From NCBI RefSeq assembly GCF_001039355.2, contig NW_019775547.1, positions 591,637 to 655,636 on the forward strand: 64,000 nt of DNA, read 5' to 3'. The translations under genes were made by a program, and so were the position numbers. Source of the DNA: Lingula anatina (taxonomy: Eukaryota; Brachiopoda; Lingulata; Lingulida; Lingulidae). The number at the start of each line of letters is the position of its first letter. Within the stretch, counting starts at the first letter, position 1. Positions 10,681 to 22,936 of the stretch are shown one piece after another. Under the pieces are notes generated by a model. That model was not told the origin of the DNA. It worked only from the letters and a program-made list of their open reading frames with translations, and ran no database searches.

Positions 10681-13398
10681 ATGGCGGGACTGACAACAGA
10701 TCAAGTAAAGGCGATTGCAAGTACTAAGGTACATTTCCTGCAATGTTGTGTCAATCACTTAAAATTGAATATGTGTATCGAGAACGTCAGTTTCTCTTTT
10801 GCGATCCTTTCTTTTGTTTTTCTCTGACACTCGTCGACCGTTTTGATAATGTACTAATCACTTCACTGCCTCAAATGAGCTACTCGGCTGTCTGCTAAAA
10901 TTGCATGTTCTTCATGTTCCAAAGGGGCAAAGGAATTTTGGTTTAAAGGTTCATTGCTATAGTTTGAAATTGGAACAGATTATTAAAACATTCATTTATA
11001 GATCTATAGCAAAATTCCCATTGTTGCTGTTATTATTATTTTATTTATCATTATTATTATTTATTTTTATTATAATTATTATCATTTATCATTACTCATA
11101 AACCTCTGAACAATTGATGAAATGGCCTTTTAGATTAATTCACCTTCAGACTGTGGATGTGCACCTTGCCATTTTGTTAGTCTATTTTATATCTACCAGT
11201 AAATGTCCAGTACAGGAATTTACAGCCCTGCATTGATGTCAATAAGTCCCACTTTTCCTATTATACACCTGCTTTTCCTGTAAAATACCTTTTATTTTTA
11301 ATGACAGTTCTGGAAAAAGATCATTTTTTCTTTTTTTTTTTTCTTTCTCAACTTCTTAGAATTACGTTAAAGATACAGTACCACAATTTGTATCACTAAC
11401 ACAAACATAACGCTTTTTTTTTCATGCATAAAATAGCCTTGATGGAAAAAAAATGGCTTGTAACACCTTGTACTCTGTAATGAAGATTGAATTACATATG
11501 ATTATTCTTTGATATATAAATTTTTCATTTCTTAATGTAGGGTCGAAGAAGTGCCAGGGGTGTGCTGGCTGACTGTTTAAGCTGGGAATTGAATGAAGAT
11601 GATGTAAAACAAATAATACAGTTGGACTACCTCTATGACACAATTATGTTTGCCATAGAAAAGGGGTTTGCTTGGTCTCAAGTTTGTCTAGTTGTACAGT
11701 TATCAATGGAGTTACTAAAGGAGACTGTTGGTAAGAACTGAGATATATATTATTGGTTTTAGAACTACTGGTCTATTTGTTAACGACTATGCAAGTAGTT
11801 ATTATCAGATTTTGATGACAATTTCAATGAGTGTAACAAGTAAACCAAGTAACGAAAAATCAGATTTTGGTGATGATCCATTAAATAGTTAATTAATTAA
11901 TTAATCAATTAACAAAAAGACTAATTGTGCTGCCTTGGTGGAGGTCTGCACTCTCTGAATGCATTTCAAGTTAAGCTTATTATTATTATTAAAGTAAAGC
12001 TTTTAGAAAAGTGAATAGTATGAGACCATCATGCCATTACAAAATATAAATGCCCTATCATGATGGTCTAATGCATGCAGCTTTTCTGAAGAATTTCTTT
12101 TAATAACAATAACAATATAGAGATTAAAAAATAAAATTCCAAAAACATACCAGCTTAAATGACCAGTTCACTCTACAGGTTGGAGTCTTTATGTATTGGA
12201 ACTATCTGTCCATCTCCATGTACATTTATTTAGTTTGTCATTATGAAAAGATACATTTTTTTAAATATTAGTATTTTTTTACATGTTTAATCTTCTTACT
12301 TTCAGATCAACCTATTACAGAAGCCATCAAGATTTTAAAGTCAAAATGTTGCCATTATAATGGGAAAATCAGTGGCAGAAACATTCAACTTTACACAGAC
12401 TACTTTTTTGACACTTTTATGAAACACTTTAAATTATACCAATATGTTTTCACCAGAGAAAGAGAAAAATGGAACACACAACTGAATCTGACTGTAGAAC
12501 TACCTCGTGACCCTCTTCCTTGTAGCAGTGGAAAGCAGCAGCACTTATGGGAATATGATCAAAAATGGACAGAAATAGAACAGAAAGAGACTGAAAAGAA
12601 GACTGAGCTTGCACAAAAGAAAACTGTTGTTTCTGAGGAGAATGATAAAACAATTAAGGAAGCTTACAGAGAAGTTGAACAGTTAGAGGAAACTGCTGAT
12701 AAAGAGGTATGTTGTCATATTCATGGCAGAAAGCATTGTTTACAAAGTTAAAAAGAAAAATACATTTTGTTTATATCAACTTTCTCACTTGTGAACTTTA
12801 AGATATCTAGTAGTATTTCAATTTTCTTCTTACCATTCTGTTGAAAATTTTGTTTTCAAATATACAATTCTTCATTCTCAGACTATTGCTAAAACAGTAG
12901 CAGCATTTGCCTCTGCACATATGAAATCTGCCATAGATAACTTGAGACTCAGCATAGAGGAAGCAGAATATGATCTGGACTTCAAGCTTGAAAAAACAAG
13001 TTTAGCTAGGCCACAAGAATTGGGTAAGTTGCATTTTGTCATGGAAAAGGCCTCTATTTTTCACAAAACTTGTCGTTCATTATTTGGAAAATTGATACTC
13101 AAATTCATGATTAATTCCCTTCGGATATGTGTAAACAAATAAAACCACTTTCTTTACTGGATCAAAGTGATTTCCATTTTAGTACGTTATATTTTTCTTA
13201 TGGGAATATATATGATTTTTTTTTCAAGCATAAAAAACTATCATAAATATTATTGTAAAACGTGAACTTGCCTTTATTCCAGGCCCTCCTCCCAGATATA
13301 ATACTAAGTCTCCAATAAGAGGAAATTCCCCAGTTGGAAGAAAAAGTGCAAACTCAAAAGCAAAGGGAAGGGACAAATCTTCAAAAGGAAAAAAGTGA
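10681..13398 (+). CDS. C8orf74: C8orf74 homologue
   Basis: Five coding exons: 10681-10728, 11541-11730, 12306-12706, 12882-13023 and 13283-13398. All are GT-AG with compatible phases, giving 298 residues, close to the roughly 294-residue human protein. Recognition rests on two conserved blocks: LYDTIMFAIEKGFAWSQV, and the later DYFFDTFMKHFKLYQYV. Both align with the matching human segments (LYESIIFAVGKGFPW and DYFHHTFIRHYKLYQYV) at the same spacing. The middle (residues about 155-230) is Glu/Lys-rich and probably coiled coil. The C-terminus is a basic Ser/Lys-rich tail ending KGKK. No signal peptide or membrane segment is visible. The molecular function is unknown in any species I can recall. 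The human gene neighbours RP1L1, as here, so a ciliary or axonemal role is an inference from linkage only. The start fits the human N-terminus (LT.Q.VK). Confidence 0.9.
11800..11970 (+). repeat. Truncated copy of dispersed repeat family A, in C8orf74 intron 2
   Basis: It shares tcagattttggtgatgatcc, a run of attaatt units, and the end gccttggtggaggtctgcactctctgaatgc with the copies at 22937-23204 and 23793-24231. Only one end is preserved. Confidence 0.6.
12003..12089. repeat. Hairpin repeat, about 87 bp
   Basis: The left arm tagaaaag...gaccatcatg and the right arm catgatggtc...cttttctga are inverted copies around an AT-rich centre. This is MITE-like, with no autonomous partner in view. Confidence 0.6.
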
Positions 13399-13872
13399 AA
13401 CCTATTCTTGCATAGAACTGTACTGAAAATGGAATACTTCAGTCACAGTCCCAGGCCATGTAGAAATTAGGTGCACACTTAAAATATTCACTGTGATGCT
13501 AATGTTAGTCATATGAAAGTTTTAGTGCTATGTATACAAAGTGTAGTAAAATAGGTGCATACATTTTGAACAGGTTCACTGTGATAGCAAATTGTGTTAC
13601 GTTCTTTAAGACATTGTCATTACTGTTAAGTCCAAATGTTATTCATTTATTGTTGTATTTGTTAAGTAAAAACTAGGTGCCCAAATAGTGCAGAATGCTT
13701 CCAGTCTTATTTATAGTTTTTCATTCTTAGCCCCAAGTCACTATACAAGTCCATCATTTTATTATTAGTTTTTTTTAGCAGAATGGGAGCTTTGAGACAC
13801 ATAATAGTTATCATTTGCCATGTTTATATGAAATGTTGCCAATAATCTGTACACTTTTCACATACTGTTTTG

Positions 13873-13878
13873 AATAAA
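13873..13878 (+). terminator. Poly(A) signal of C8orf74
   Basis: AATAAA 475 bp after the stop codon. It is the only canonical signal between this stop and the convergent EIF3I 3' end. Confidence 0.7.
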
Positions 13879-13917
13879 TGTTTTAAACCAACAAACAAAA
13901 TGAAAAAGGTGATTTTT

Positions 13918-13923
13918 TTTATT
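13918..13923 (-). terminator. Poly(A) signal of EIF3I
   Basis: AATAAA on the minus strand, about 245 bp after the EIF3I stop. It lies only 40 bp from the opposing C8orf74 signal, so the two mRNA 3' ends should meet or overlap. Confidence 0.6.
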
Positions 13924-14165
13924 TGTTGACTTAAAAGATAAATATGATTATTACTTTTTTTTCTTTGATATTATATACCACTTTAAAAGTCCATTTCTGT
14001 TTCCATTTGGCATTGCATGTTTGATAAGCTTATACATCATAATCATGCTCATGACAATATTCTTCAGTGAGATAGTTATCTTTTTAAATATCCAATATGT
14101 ATCAATCCTGGGTGGAATATATTATCAGTTTTTCTTCAATTTGATGATTGTTCAGCAAGAATAAC

Positions 14166-17100
14166 TTATTGAACTTCAAAGTCAAACTCAAAATATGGTG
14201 AATCAAACTGATGACATCTGACAAATCCATCTTCACCACCACTGCTGTAGCTGAAATAAAAATAAATTATTCATTTTATCATTTTGAATCTCAAATATAT
14301 AAAGATCAAATATTTTGTGTGAAGTTCAATTTACTTATTTTCTAATAACAGTGCAAAATTTGTAGAGAATGGACTTTAAGCAGGACTCAAGTCAAACTCA
14401 AACAGGGTTTTTGAATAATTGTATTCAAATGACATGTGGAAGTGTCTGTTGTCCAACGTATAAACTATTTTTTCTTCGCTTTAGAATACAGCCTTAAAGC
14501 CCAATTCTGTTGTACACAATATTACAAAGAAAATCTATTGACTAATGAAGGATACTTTAAAACATGCAATGCTGGTTAGGCATTTATATAGGAAAAATAT
14601 CATGATGATTTTTAAACTTTTTATCAAATTATAAATTTCAAATAGGAGTGAAAGTAACCAGTCTTTGTACCCATTACTAAGGATCGCAAAATTAGAAACT
14701 TAAATATGAAAATGATTTTCAAGTAAATTTGTCAACCCTTTTGGACATCAAGTAGTTTAATGAAAAGTGTTGAAATTTATTTAAAACAAGCTCTAAAACT
14801 CACTGAGTGCCTTTGAAGTAAAAAAAGTACAAACCTTTTGCCATCTGGATGGAAAGCCAGACTGTTAATTGGCCCAAAATGCCCCTTGACCCTACCAAAT
14901 TCCTCCTCAAATATAAGATGGTAGAACCTAGCATCGAACTTCCCTATCCTTGAGGATGTTGTAGTCACGTCCATAGCCTCCTGTCCACCACCTAGTACAA
15001 CCTGAAATAATATTTTTTGTTGATATATTTATTACAACATTAAGAAGGACTTAAGGTGGAGGACAGTGGTTAGAAGACCCATCTTTGGGGCTGTCCACCT
15101 TTTGGATATTTACTATGACCATCTTATGTGCCAATACAAGATATAATGCTTTGCATCCAGGATAAGATGGTATGCATATATCAAGCTGTTTTATTCACAA
15201 ATACAAAAGCTCAGTAGACATACTTTGAGGATCATCTGCACGGCTATTACATGTGTGCTTTGAACTGTCCGCCATAATACATACGAGGTCTTCTGCATAT
15301 ATATATACTCCACTGACTCATACCTGTCTGGAGTAAACTGCTATCATGAGTTCTGGGAATAAATCTAAATACTTTCACAGCAAATCGACTAATGCTGATG
15401 GAAAAAAAGAAAAAATGAAAAAGAGCCACCACCACCCACAAAACGGCATCATGGTGAAGAATTTAACTCTACTAGTAATGCAGAGGAGTCTTTATCCCTC
15501 ATGAGTAAACTATAAGAAATAGAATCAGAAATAAAACTAACATTTAAAACTGATGCACTGCAGGGCATAGTACAAACTATGATAAATGATATTATGCAAG
15601 TACGTGTATTTAGCCAAGAGACTGACAGAATAATCAAGGAAATTCACGGCCATAACAAAAGGGGGATCAAAGATATGAAGAGAGAATTAAATCATTTGAG
15701 ATTGCAAGTCATGAACTCCATGAGAATCTGGCCGAGAGGGACAAAATTGTGAGGGATTAGGCTCTCAGGGTCCCCAAGGCACAAAAATGGTGAATTACAA
15801 TGAACAGTATTCAAGAAAAACACATCTGACAATCATGGGAATGAAGGAGTTTGATGGAGAAAAATTGAGTGAAGTGGTATGTACAATTCTAAAAGAAACA
15901 GTCGAAGTAAATCTAAAGGCAGAGGACATCATGGCCTGCCACGATACCCAGGAAACCAGGCAAACTCCGCCTTATACTGCTGAAAGTCAAAATCATAGAA
16001 ATAAAGGAGAACACAATAAGGACCAGGAAAGTTTTTAAAACAAGTAGAAGTGGGCTCAGATTAGAAATCGATGTCATTAGACAAACGCCATGCTGGGACA
16101 ATGCTTAAATGAACATTGATGTATCGATATGGCATGGTATTTCACCATGCAGTATATGGGAAGAGTACAGGAACGCAATATGAAAGAGAAAATTTCAGTA
16201 TCTCTGAAGACACTGACCAAAAAATAAGACAAAACTCATGTATTTTGTCCCCTGTGCAAAATTAATTATCTGGTGCCCTAAACTAAACCATTTTGTCTAA
16301 AAGTTAACGCCAATTTTAAGGCCAATGTTCTTTTGTAAACTGGTTTGTTGAAAAACCCACAATATTTTTTGTGAACTTCCAGATCAAATAACTCTCAGGT
16401 TGTTAATCCTTTAGCAGCTCTAACGAATGCATGTCATTTCTGAAACCACGTTTACATTTGAAAAATTTAATGATCTGACATTCCTAAAAGTTTAACTTCT
16501 TTTACTAGTAACTACTTACGTGATCCATGAGTGGAGAAATAGATGCAGAGTTAACTGGCCTCTCTGTCCTATATGTTTTCATGTGTTTAAGAGTAGCTGT
16601 ATCAAATAACTGTAAAGAAAAACAACATCTTTAAAACCAGGACCATATTTATATGCAATAACTTGTGCCAGTCATTCACATGAAAAAAACAAAGACGGCT
16701 ATGACAACTCATTAATTACAACGTACTGATCAAAAACTAATGTTGTATTAAATATCATACCTACACAGTTGACAGTATCTCAGAGCATTTGCTAAATGCT
16801 ATAAGACACTAAGAAATTTTTCAAATATATACTTGGAAATGAAATGTTGTTATTATCTCCTTTAATTATATTGTTTTACACAAACCTTAGCTGTGCAATC
16901 CTTGGAGGCTGTTATCACCATCGTTTTGTCTTTGGAAGTCTGAATATCATTTATTTGCTTATTGTGGTCTTTGACTTGATGTACCAGATCCCCAGACTAA
17001 AAAGATAGTACACAAGCATACATCACACATATAAACACACATATTCACTTAATTTACAAACATTTCACTTCAAGTTCTTCAAAGTCCCCTTGCAAATAAA

Positions 17101-19888
17101 CATTTTTTTTTATCTGCTATCATGTTTTTTTAACCTTCTGAATAAGATAATCACATTAAATCTTTTACTGCATTCTTTTACACTAAAACTTAAACAAAAA
17201 AATCAATAATATACACATACCTTAAAATCCCATTGTCTCAAAGCTCCATTCTCATGACCTGTGATAATAAATTCATCCAAAGGTCCCCATATAGAAGCTG
17301 TGATTTTACTGTCTCCTGCTGGCATCACCATTAGTGGATCAGCATTGGCTGAAATGAAATAATATTGAACTTCATAAAAAAAATGCTGTGTAAAAATCAG
17401 TGTAACAATAATGGGGGTTTGACTCTGTAAGCTAGTAGGTATAAGCCATTCAGTTGGTATTGTCACTATTGAAAACAAATTATATGCACAACTAAGACTT
17501 TCAGTACAATCTGGAAAAGCAGATGACATTGTGAGTAGAAAATTTCCACATTATAAGCTCTACACTTTGAACTTGAAGACACATCTAATACTGCAGTAGG
17601 TTTATGTAATGAAATGAAAATCTTTTAAAGTTAAAATTGCATATCAAGATCATGTTAACTGGTGCAATTAACCTTTGTGCAATCCTTCGAGGCTGTTACT
17701 GGAGCAACTATATGTGGCAAAAGTCAGGACCATTTGTCTTTTGAAGAATGAAAAATTGCCTACCTATTGAATTACTGTCCCTTAGATCATAGATGTGTAT
17801 TTCTGAAGGCTGGCCCATAGTCTTGTCTGTAGTGTACATGGCAATATTTCCACCATATGAGAAACCACAAGACCTTACTGCTGTTTTTGTTGGAAGATTA
17901 CTGACAACTTTTCCTAATCAAAAATGAAAAAAGGCAGAAAGATGAGTTAATACAAACGACAAAACATTCACTTTCAATACAAACTGCTCTAGAACCCTCA
18001 CAAAGTCATGACCAATTCAAAAATAAAAAATTAACATTTAATGTATACATACTGAATTATTGTGACTGAAAGATGTGTTCCACAAAATCATCACAAGACA
18101 TATCATTTTCTGTTAACATTCTCCCCAATTTATACTTACAATTTTCATCATTACCATGACCAGTGTTCTTAGCTTTATAACAGTAGTCAATCTTAACAGT
18201 ATATCAAGTAAAAACTGAGAATCATTAGTCTCACCTGTTTCGCAGTCCCATAGTCTACAGGAGTTATCAGCTGATCCTGTCATTACCCTTGTTGAATCCC
18301 CTGATTCTAGATTAAGGATTGCATTACTGATTAAAAGTGAATTTATTTCAACTTCAACAATATGGTCATTAAATTCCAATAAATAACAGACAAAATTTAC
18401 CATTTCCAATTACTGTTGCATAGTTTTCTATATTATGGATTAACTTTCTTCTTTAAAAAATAAAGTGAGCCACCAAAACTTTAAACTAATGATAGCAATT
18501 ATTGTTTTAAATAAGTCAAACTCAGTGGTCAAGCAAGGATACAGGTCACGTCCACACACCAAATGGCACCATTGTGCCCATTAAATGTGCCCAGTCTTTC
18601 TCCATTTAAAGAATACCACACATTGGGGATGTTGTCTTTAGAACATGAAAACAACAAATCTCCTTCCCTGTTGTACTTGATCTGTGTGATGGAACGCTCA
18701 TGCCCTTGAAGCAATATAGGCCTCTGAAAATATAATTGTAAGCGCTTTATGATTCAAATACCTTTGCACTTACTGTATATTAATCTAATGTGCTAAAGCT
18801 ATGTATCATTATAAACCATTTCACATCTTCCTTGTAAGTCACGTGTGTCAGTACTCAAAATAGCAAAATCAATCGTTTACTACTAAAATTAAATTAAAAA
18901 GCTCCTATTCACTTCCCTGGACTCATAAATATAATGGCCAACAACCTTCAGATCTCCAAAGACGTCATAGTATGGGCATTGAATACTTTTAAAATTTAAA
19001 ACTTTTAGTATGATTTTAATTATGGGCACATTTGGGATGAAGGGGGCCAAGATATGTAGTTATTTCCAGTCTCCATGTACATTTTATGTAGGAGATTTTT
19101 TTACACATGAAAATGTCAGGCCTCAACAACTTACTGTATCTTAATCAACATAATTTTAATTTGGAAAATCAATTAACCTCTTTGGTGCAGATGAAACCTT
19201 TACCTCAACTTGCTACTGGGAAGGTATTTCAAATCTATTTCTGAGATACAGAGTAATTAATTATTTATCAAAAGAGGTATGATAATTCAATGGCGCAAGA
19301 TGCAGGACATGTATGGTACCCCTGAGATAACCTTATCCAACTGATAAGATGGCATGATCAGTGGTTCTCAGGAGTACCATTCTGTGTCATGCGTAACTGA
19401 TTTTCAAGTCTATTTTAATCTGAGATTTGTAGTGTAATCAGAAGAATTTTGTTTTATAGCTGCACTATGAGAATATTAAAGGGCTACTTGCAGCCTATGT
19501 CAATGATTTTTCATCAGTGTAAAGCATGATTACAAACAGGGGTAGGAAACGTATGGAACTGTCAGAAGCAATTAACTTGGAAGATTATGTGACCTGTTCG
19601 GCCTTACAACTGACATGAAAACGTAAATTTAAACATGAAATAATTGTACTAGATTTAAAACCATAGAAACACGACGTCCCTGACCACAGAAACGCTATTT
19701 TAATTATTAAATATAAGTAAATTTAGTATTTACACGTGAGCATGTCTTCAGAGATACGCACCATATGATAATAAATCTTTGTCATTTAAGGCATAATACA
19801 GCGTGAACAAAGCTTCAAATAACAAATTATGTTACACAGAAAATAAAAGCGTAAGCCAAACACCATTTCTATCTACAACACCTACCAT
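14166..19888 (-). CDS. EIF3I: Eukaryotic translation initiation factor 3 subunit I
   Basis: Nine coding exons: 19886-19888 (the ATG alone), 18543-18723, 18235-18300, 17764-17913, 17221-17348, 16886-16996, 16520-16609, 14835-15001 and 14166-14250. They total 326 residues against 325 in human. The protein is a seven-bladed WD40 propeller and a core subunit of the eIF3 complex, which recruits the 40S ribosome to mRNA. Diagnostic blocks are [20 protein letters not shown] at the start, [22 protein letters not shown], then [30 protein letters not shown] and the [10 protein letters not shown] end. Exon 2 splices at a weak donor (T|GTATCC); this rebuilds the Asp-Val-Thr-Trp-Asp stretch matching human DADWD. 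The third-to-last intron-exon join (exons 7-8) spans a LINE relic. It is head-to-head with TMEM234 and tail-to-tail with C8orf74. Identification is certain. Confidence 0.97.
15440..16140 (+). mobile_element. Degraded LINE ORF1-type fragment in an EIF3I intron
   Basis: On the plus strand, broken by stops and frameshifts, the sequence reads [17 protein letters not shown], then LKETVEV with [10 protein letters not shown], then in another frame TIRTRKVFK. This order (coiled coil, EQYSRR-type motif, ED.ACHR, then R.ARKVFK) is that of the RNA-binding ORF1 of L1/CR1-like non-LTR retrotransposons. It is antisense to EIF3I and cannot be functional. Confidence 0.6.
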
Positions 19889-20132
19889 TTTAAAGTTTTT
19901 ACTGTGATTTTCCCGGTTTCTTTACAATCAAGCATGTGCAGCCGGAAAGACACACAGACACACATTAATGCGCAGGCGCAGTAAAAATGTCTGCGTCCCT
20001 ACGCTGTAGCAGCCGACTACATAAACGATGAATACCGCATGAGTTAAGCAAAGTTGAACATGGGATTTTTTTTTCAGTTTATAGAGTAGATATCGATGGA
20101 TATAGTCATTTGCTTACTGGCTGTTATACACC
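19889..20132. promoter_or_regulatory. Shared divergent promoter of EIF3I and TMEM234
   Basis: Only about 244 bp separate the two start codons. The interval contains TGCGCAGGCGCA at 19969-19980, one base off the NRF1 palindrome, and CCGGAA at 19942-19947, an ETS-type core. Both are typical of TATA-less housekeeping bidirectional promoters. No TATA box is seen. Confidence 0.7.
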
Positions 20133-21739
20133 ATGACAAGTGTTGGTAGGTCAAATGTCAAATCTAACAATATATCTCGCTGACTCCATCAGTTCATAAT
20201 CATCAAGTTCATATACCTAGGCTACATATGTTTATTGAATTAGGTCCTCCTAGGAAACATATTAATACTTATTATAAATTATCAATTGTGACATCATATA
20301 CAAGTAATAGTATTTATTAGAATCCCGAGTAAAAGTATGGACTAGTTTGCAGTTTACTGTAATAGTAATACAGTTTGAATGTTCAAAGCCATTTCATTTC
20401 ACATGTTAACTATATATACAAAGCTTCAGTTTATCCTTGTAGGTGGTAAATATTGCAAAGAAAGAAAAAATTGTCTTAAATTTAATTTTATATCTAGTGC
20501 TTTGATGTGTATAACATAGGCTTTCTGTTTCAGCCAATGCAGTCTGGTTGACTTTTGTTGCATTTTTATGGGGAGCTACCAACCCATTTATTAAACGGGG
20601 CAGTGCAGGAATTGAAAAAATCAAGAGAAAAAATGCAGCTCTCCAGTTCCTTGCTGAAATAAAATTTCTAGTATGCAGCTGGAAAGTATGTATGTCACGG
20701 AAAAAGTTCTATGAATTTCCGACTAATTAGTAATGACAGTTTTACAATGTGCATGCATACTGTATATGAAGTGAAAACAAGTGAGATGTACCCGGTATTG
20801 ATCATGTCCTTTTAAGAAAGCACAAGGAGACTGAGTCTGCTGAAGTACTGAGTAAAAAAGTGAACAGATTTTCTTTACTGGCTGATAGTAATATTTTATT
20901 CTATTTTAGTACATGGTTCCCTTTTTGATTAACCAGAGTGGATCCGTGGTATACTATCTAACATTAGCATCTGCAGGCAAGTATATACATACTGGTTGTT
21001 CTGTAATGGCACAAGTTCTTACTTAAGTACAGTGAACAAATTTCATGAAAATATTTAATTTAAGTTGAAATGAAAAAAGGACCAAAAAAAAAAAAAAAGG
21101 TTAAGAACAATAACCCCAACTTCTGGTGGAACATATTCAAAAGATGGCCTCACCCAAAGTCAGTAATTGTATGATATGTATGTTGTGAACTCGTTAATGA
21201 AAGAGATAAGCTATTCGTACAATTTCACAGACAGTAGAAACTTGGAAGGCACTTGGATGAGTTTTGTGACTGTATTACTGTGACAAATTTGTTATCATTT
21301 GGCAGATCCACATGGCCCACTGTTGTCACCTTTTTTCAAGTTTTTAATGAAATATTCTTTAGTTATTATTGTATTTTTTTTCTTTCCAGATTTGTCACAA
21401 GCTGTCCCCATAACAAATTCATTAACATTCTTGTTTACAACATTATCGGGAACATTCCTAGGAGAGAAAGTTGGAGGGAAAGGTAGTGGTGCATTACTTC
21501 CATTGTTAATTTTATAAACCTTTTAGTTGTTTTGCACTTTTATATGCCTTTACATTTTATGTTTTTTCAGTTATGTTTGCCTTTGAGATTCAGAGAAATG
21601 CACACTTACAGCAACTGAGCATTGATTTTTGCATTTTTATTTATTTTTTATTTTATCATTTCTTTTTACAGAGACCTACCTAGGAATGCTGCTGGTGATT
21701 TTAGGAGTCAGTCTCTGTGTAATGGACAAAGCTTCTTGA
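20133..21739 (+). CDS. TMEM234: Transmembrane protein 234
   Basis: Five coding exons: 20133-20145, 20534-20685, 20910-20976, 21390-21482 and 21672-21739, giving 130 residues. It is a small multi-pass membrane protein of the drug/metabolite-transporter fold, which in vertebrates affects the kidney filtration barrier. Matches to human TMEM234 are the helix FLWGATNPFIKRGSAG (human ALWGGTQPLLKRASAG), then PFLINQSGSVVYYLTLAS, then AVPITNSL, and a last helix GMLLVILGVSLC. Four hydrophobic segments are visible. It lacks the longer C-terminal tail of the human protein. Intron 3 uses a GC donor (CAG|GCAAGT). The start is the ATG in caccATGAC; it precedes a 13-nt coding exon whose phase fits. It shares its promoter with EIF3I, as in human. 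Confidence 0.93.
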
Positions 21740-22867
21740 AGCCTGTTTGGATATGGTCTCAGTCCTACTGAACGATTTTCCTCATTCAAGTTGCAAACTG
21801 TTGCCCCACTGTAAATGTGCCGATGGCAGTGTGGGTGTGGAGTATTTTTGTTGTAAGGCACTAGTAATTAACAGTGCTCAACATGTAAAATTGATGTTTT
21901 CTTTTCAGTATTTAAAAATGTATACATAGATCACAGTATCATTTTACTTGGTGACTGTATTATATTGGTAATATATGTCCTTTTTACAAATGTACTTACA
22001 TGTACTTAGAAGTTACACCTTAAATCAAATGTTTCAAAGGGTATCTATACATATAAGTTGATGTGCATTCCAACTTGTGTCAGTATTATATATCATGTTT
22101 TGACAGAGCTGAAGTAAAAAATTAAAATACTTTAGAAATGGAGACATTGGTGCCAAGGATGTATTTGTCAGATTGGATTGGCACTTGAAGTGGCTGGTGA
22201 ATCTTTTGTTGGACTGAGGAGCAGTCTTATTAGGATGCATTATGTGAGGTAAAAACAAAAATGGCCCAGACAAGAACATTTTTGTCATGTTGAACTAAAA
22301 AAGACACACACTTTATTGCCATTTTTGAGTTCTGAGTTACTGAATTTTGCGTCACCCTTGTAACGATGCTGAAGATGGAAACTGGTGAAATTTTTAAAAT
22401 TAAAAAATTGGATCATAAGTTGAATTTTTCTCAGCATATTTTGATAGGATAAACACTAACAATTGAGGAAAGATGTTAAAATTTCCAAAATATTTTGATA
22501 AAATTATTCATTTAAAGATCTTAAATGAACTCTATGCTTCTATAGCCATACATAACTTAAGGACATTGCTTAACATTATTTTTAGAGTCAAACAAGTTAA
22601 ATGACCTCTGAGAAAAGACATTATGCATCCTGACGTATTTCTAGAATTGGAGCATACACTATCTTTTAACATGTAAACCACTGTATCTTGAACTCTTTCT
22701 CTCAGTCATGTTTGACTGATCAGATGCAAATGAGAAACCACATAATCTGTGATAAAATAAGGTCCAGCACCCATTTACTGGGTTAACTGAATACAGTATG
22801 AGTGCTCATGTTTTATTGTTATACAACATTGAAGTCCTCTTTTTTATATACTTCAGGGAAAAGGATC

Positions 22868-22873
22868 AATAAA
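22868..22873 (+). terminator. Candidate TMEM234 poly(A) signal
   Basis: AATAAA about 1.1 kb after the TMEM234 stop, in AT-rich sequence without other genes. This would imply a long 3' UTR. Confidence 0.35.
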
Positions 22874-22936
22874 TGTTAGTTTACAATATCAAATTGTCTT
22901 AATTTTTACGGAAATGATAAGAAAAGTGCATTTCAG

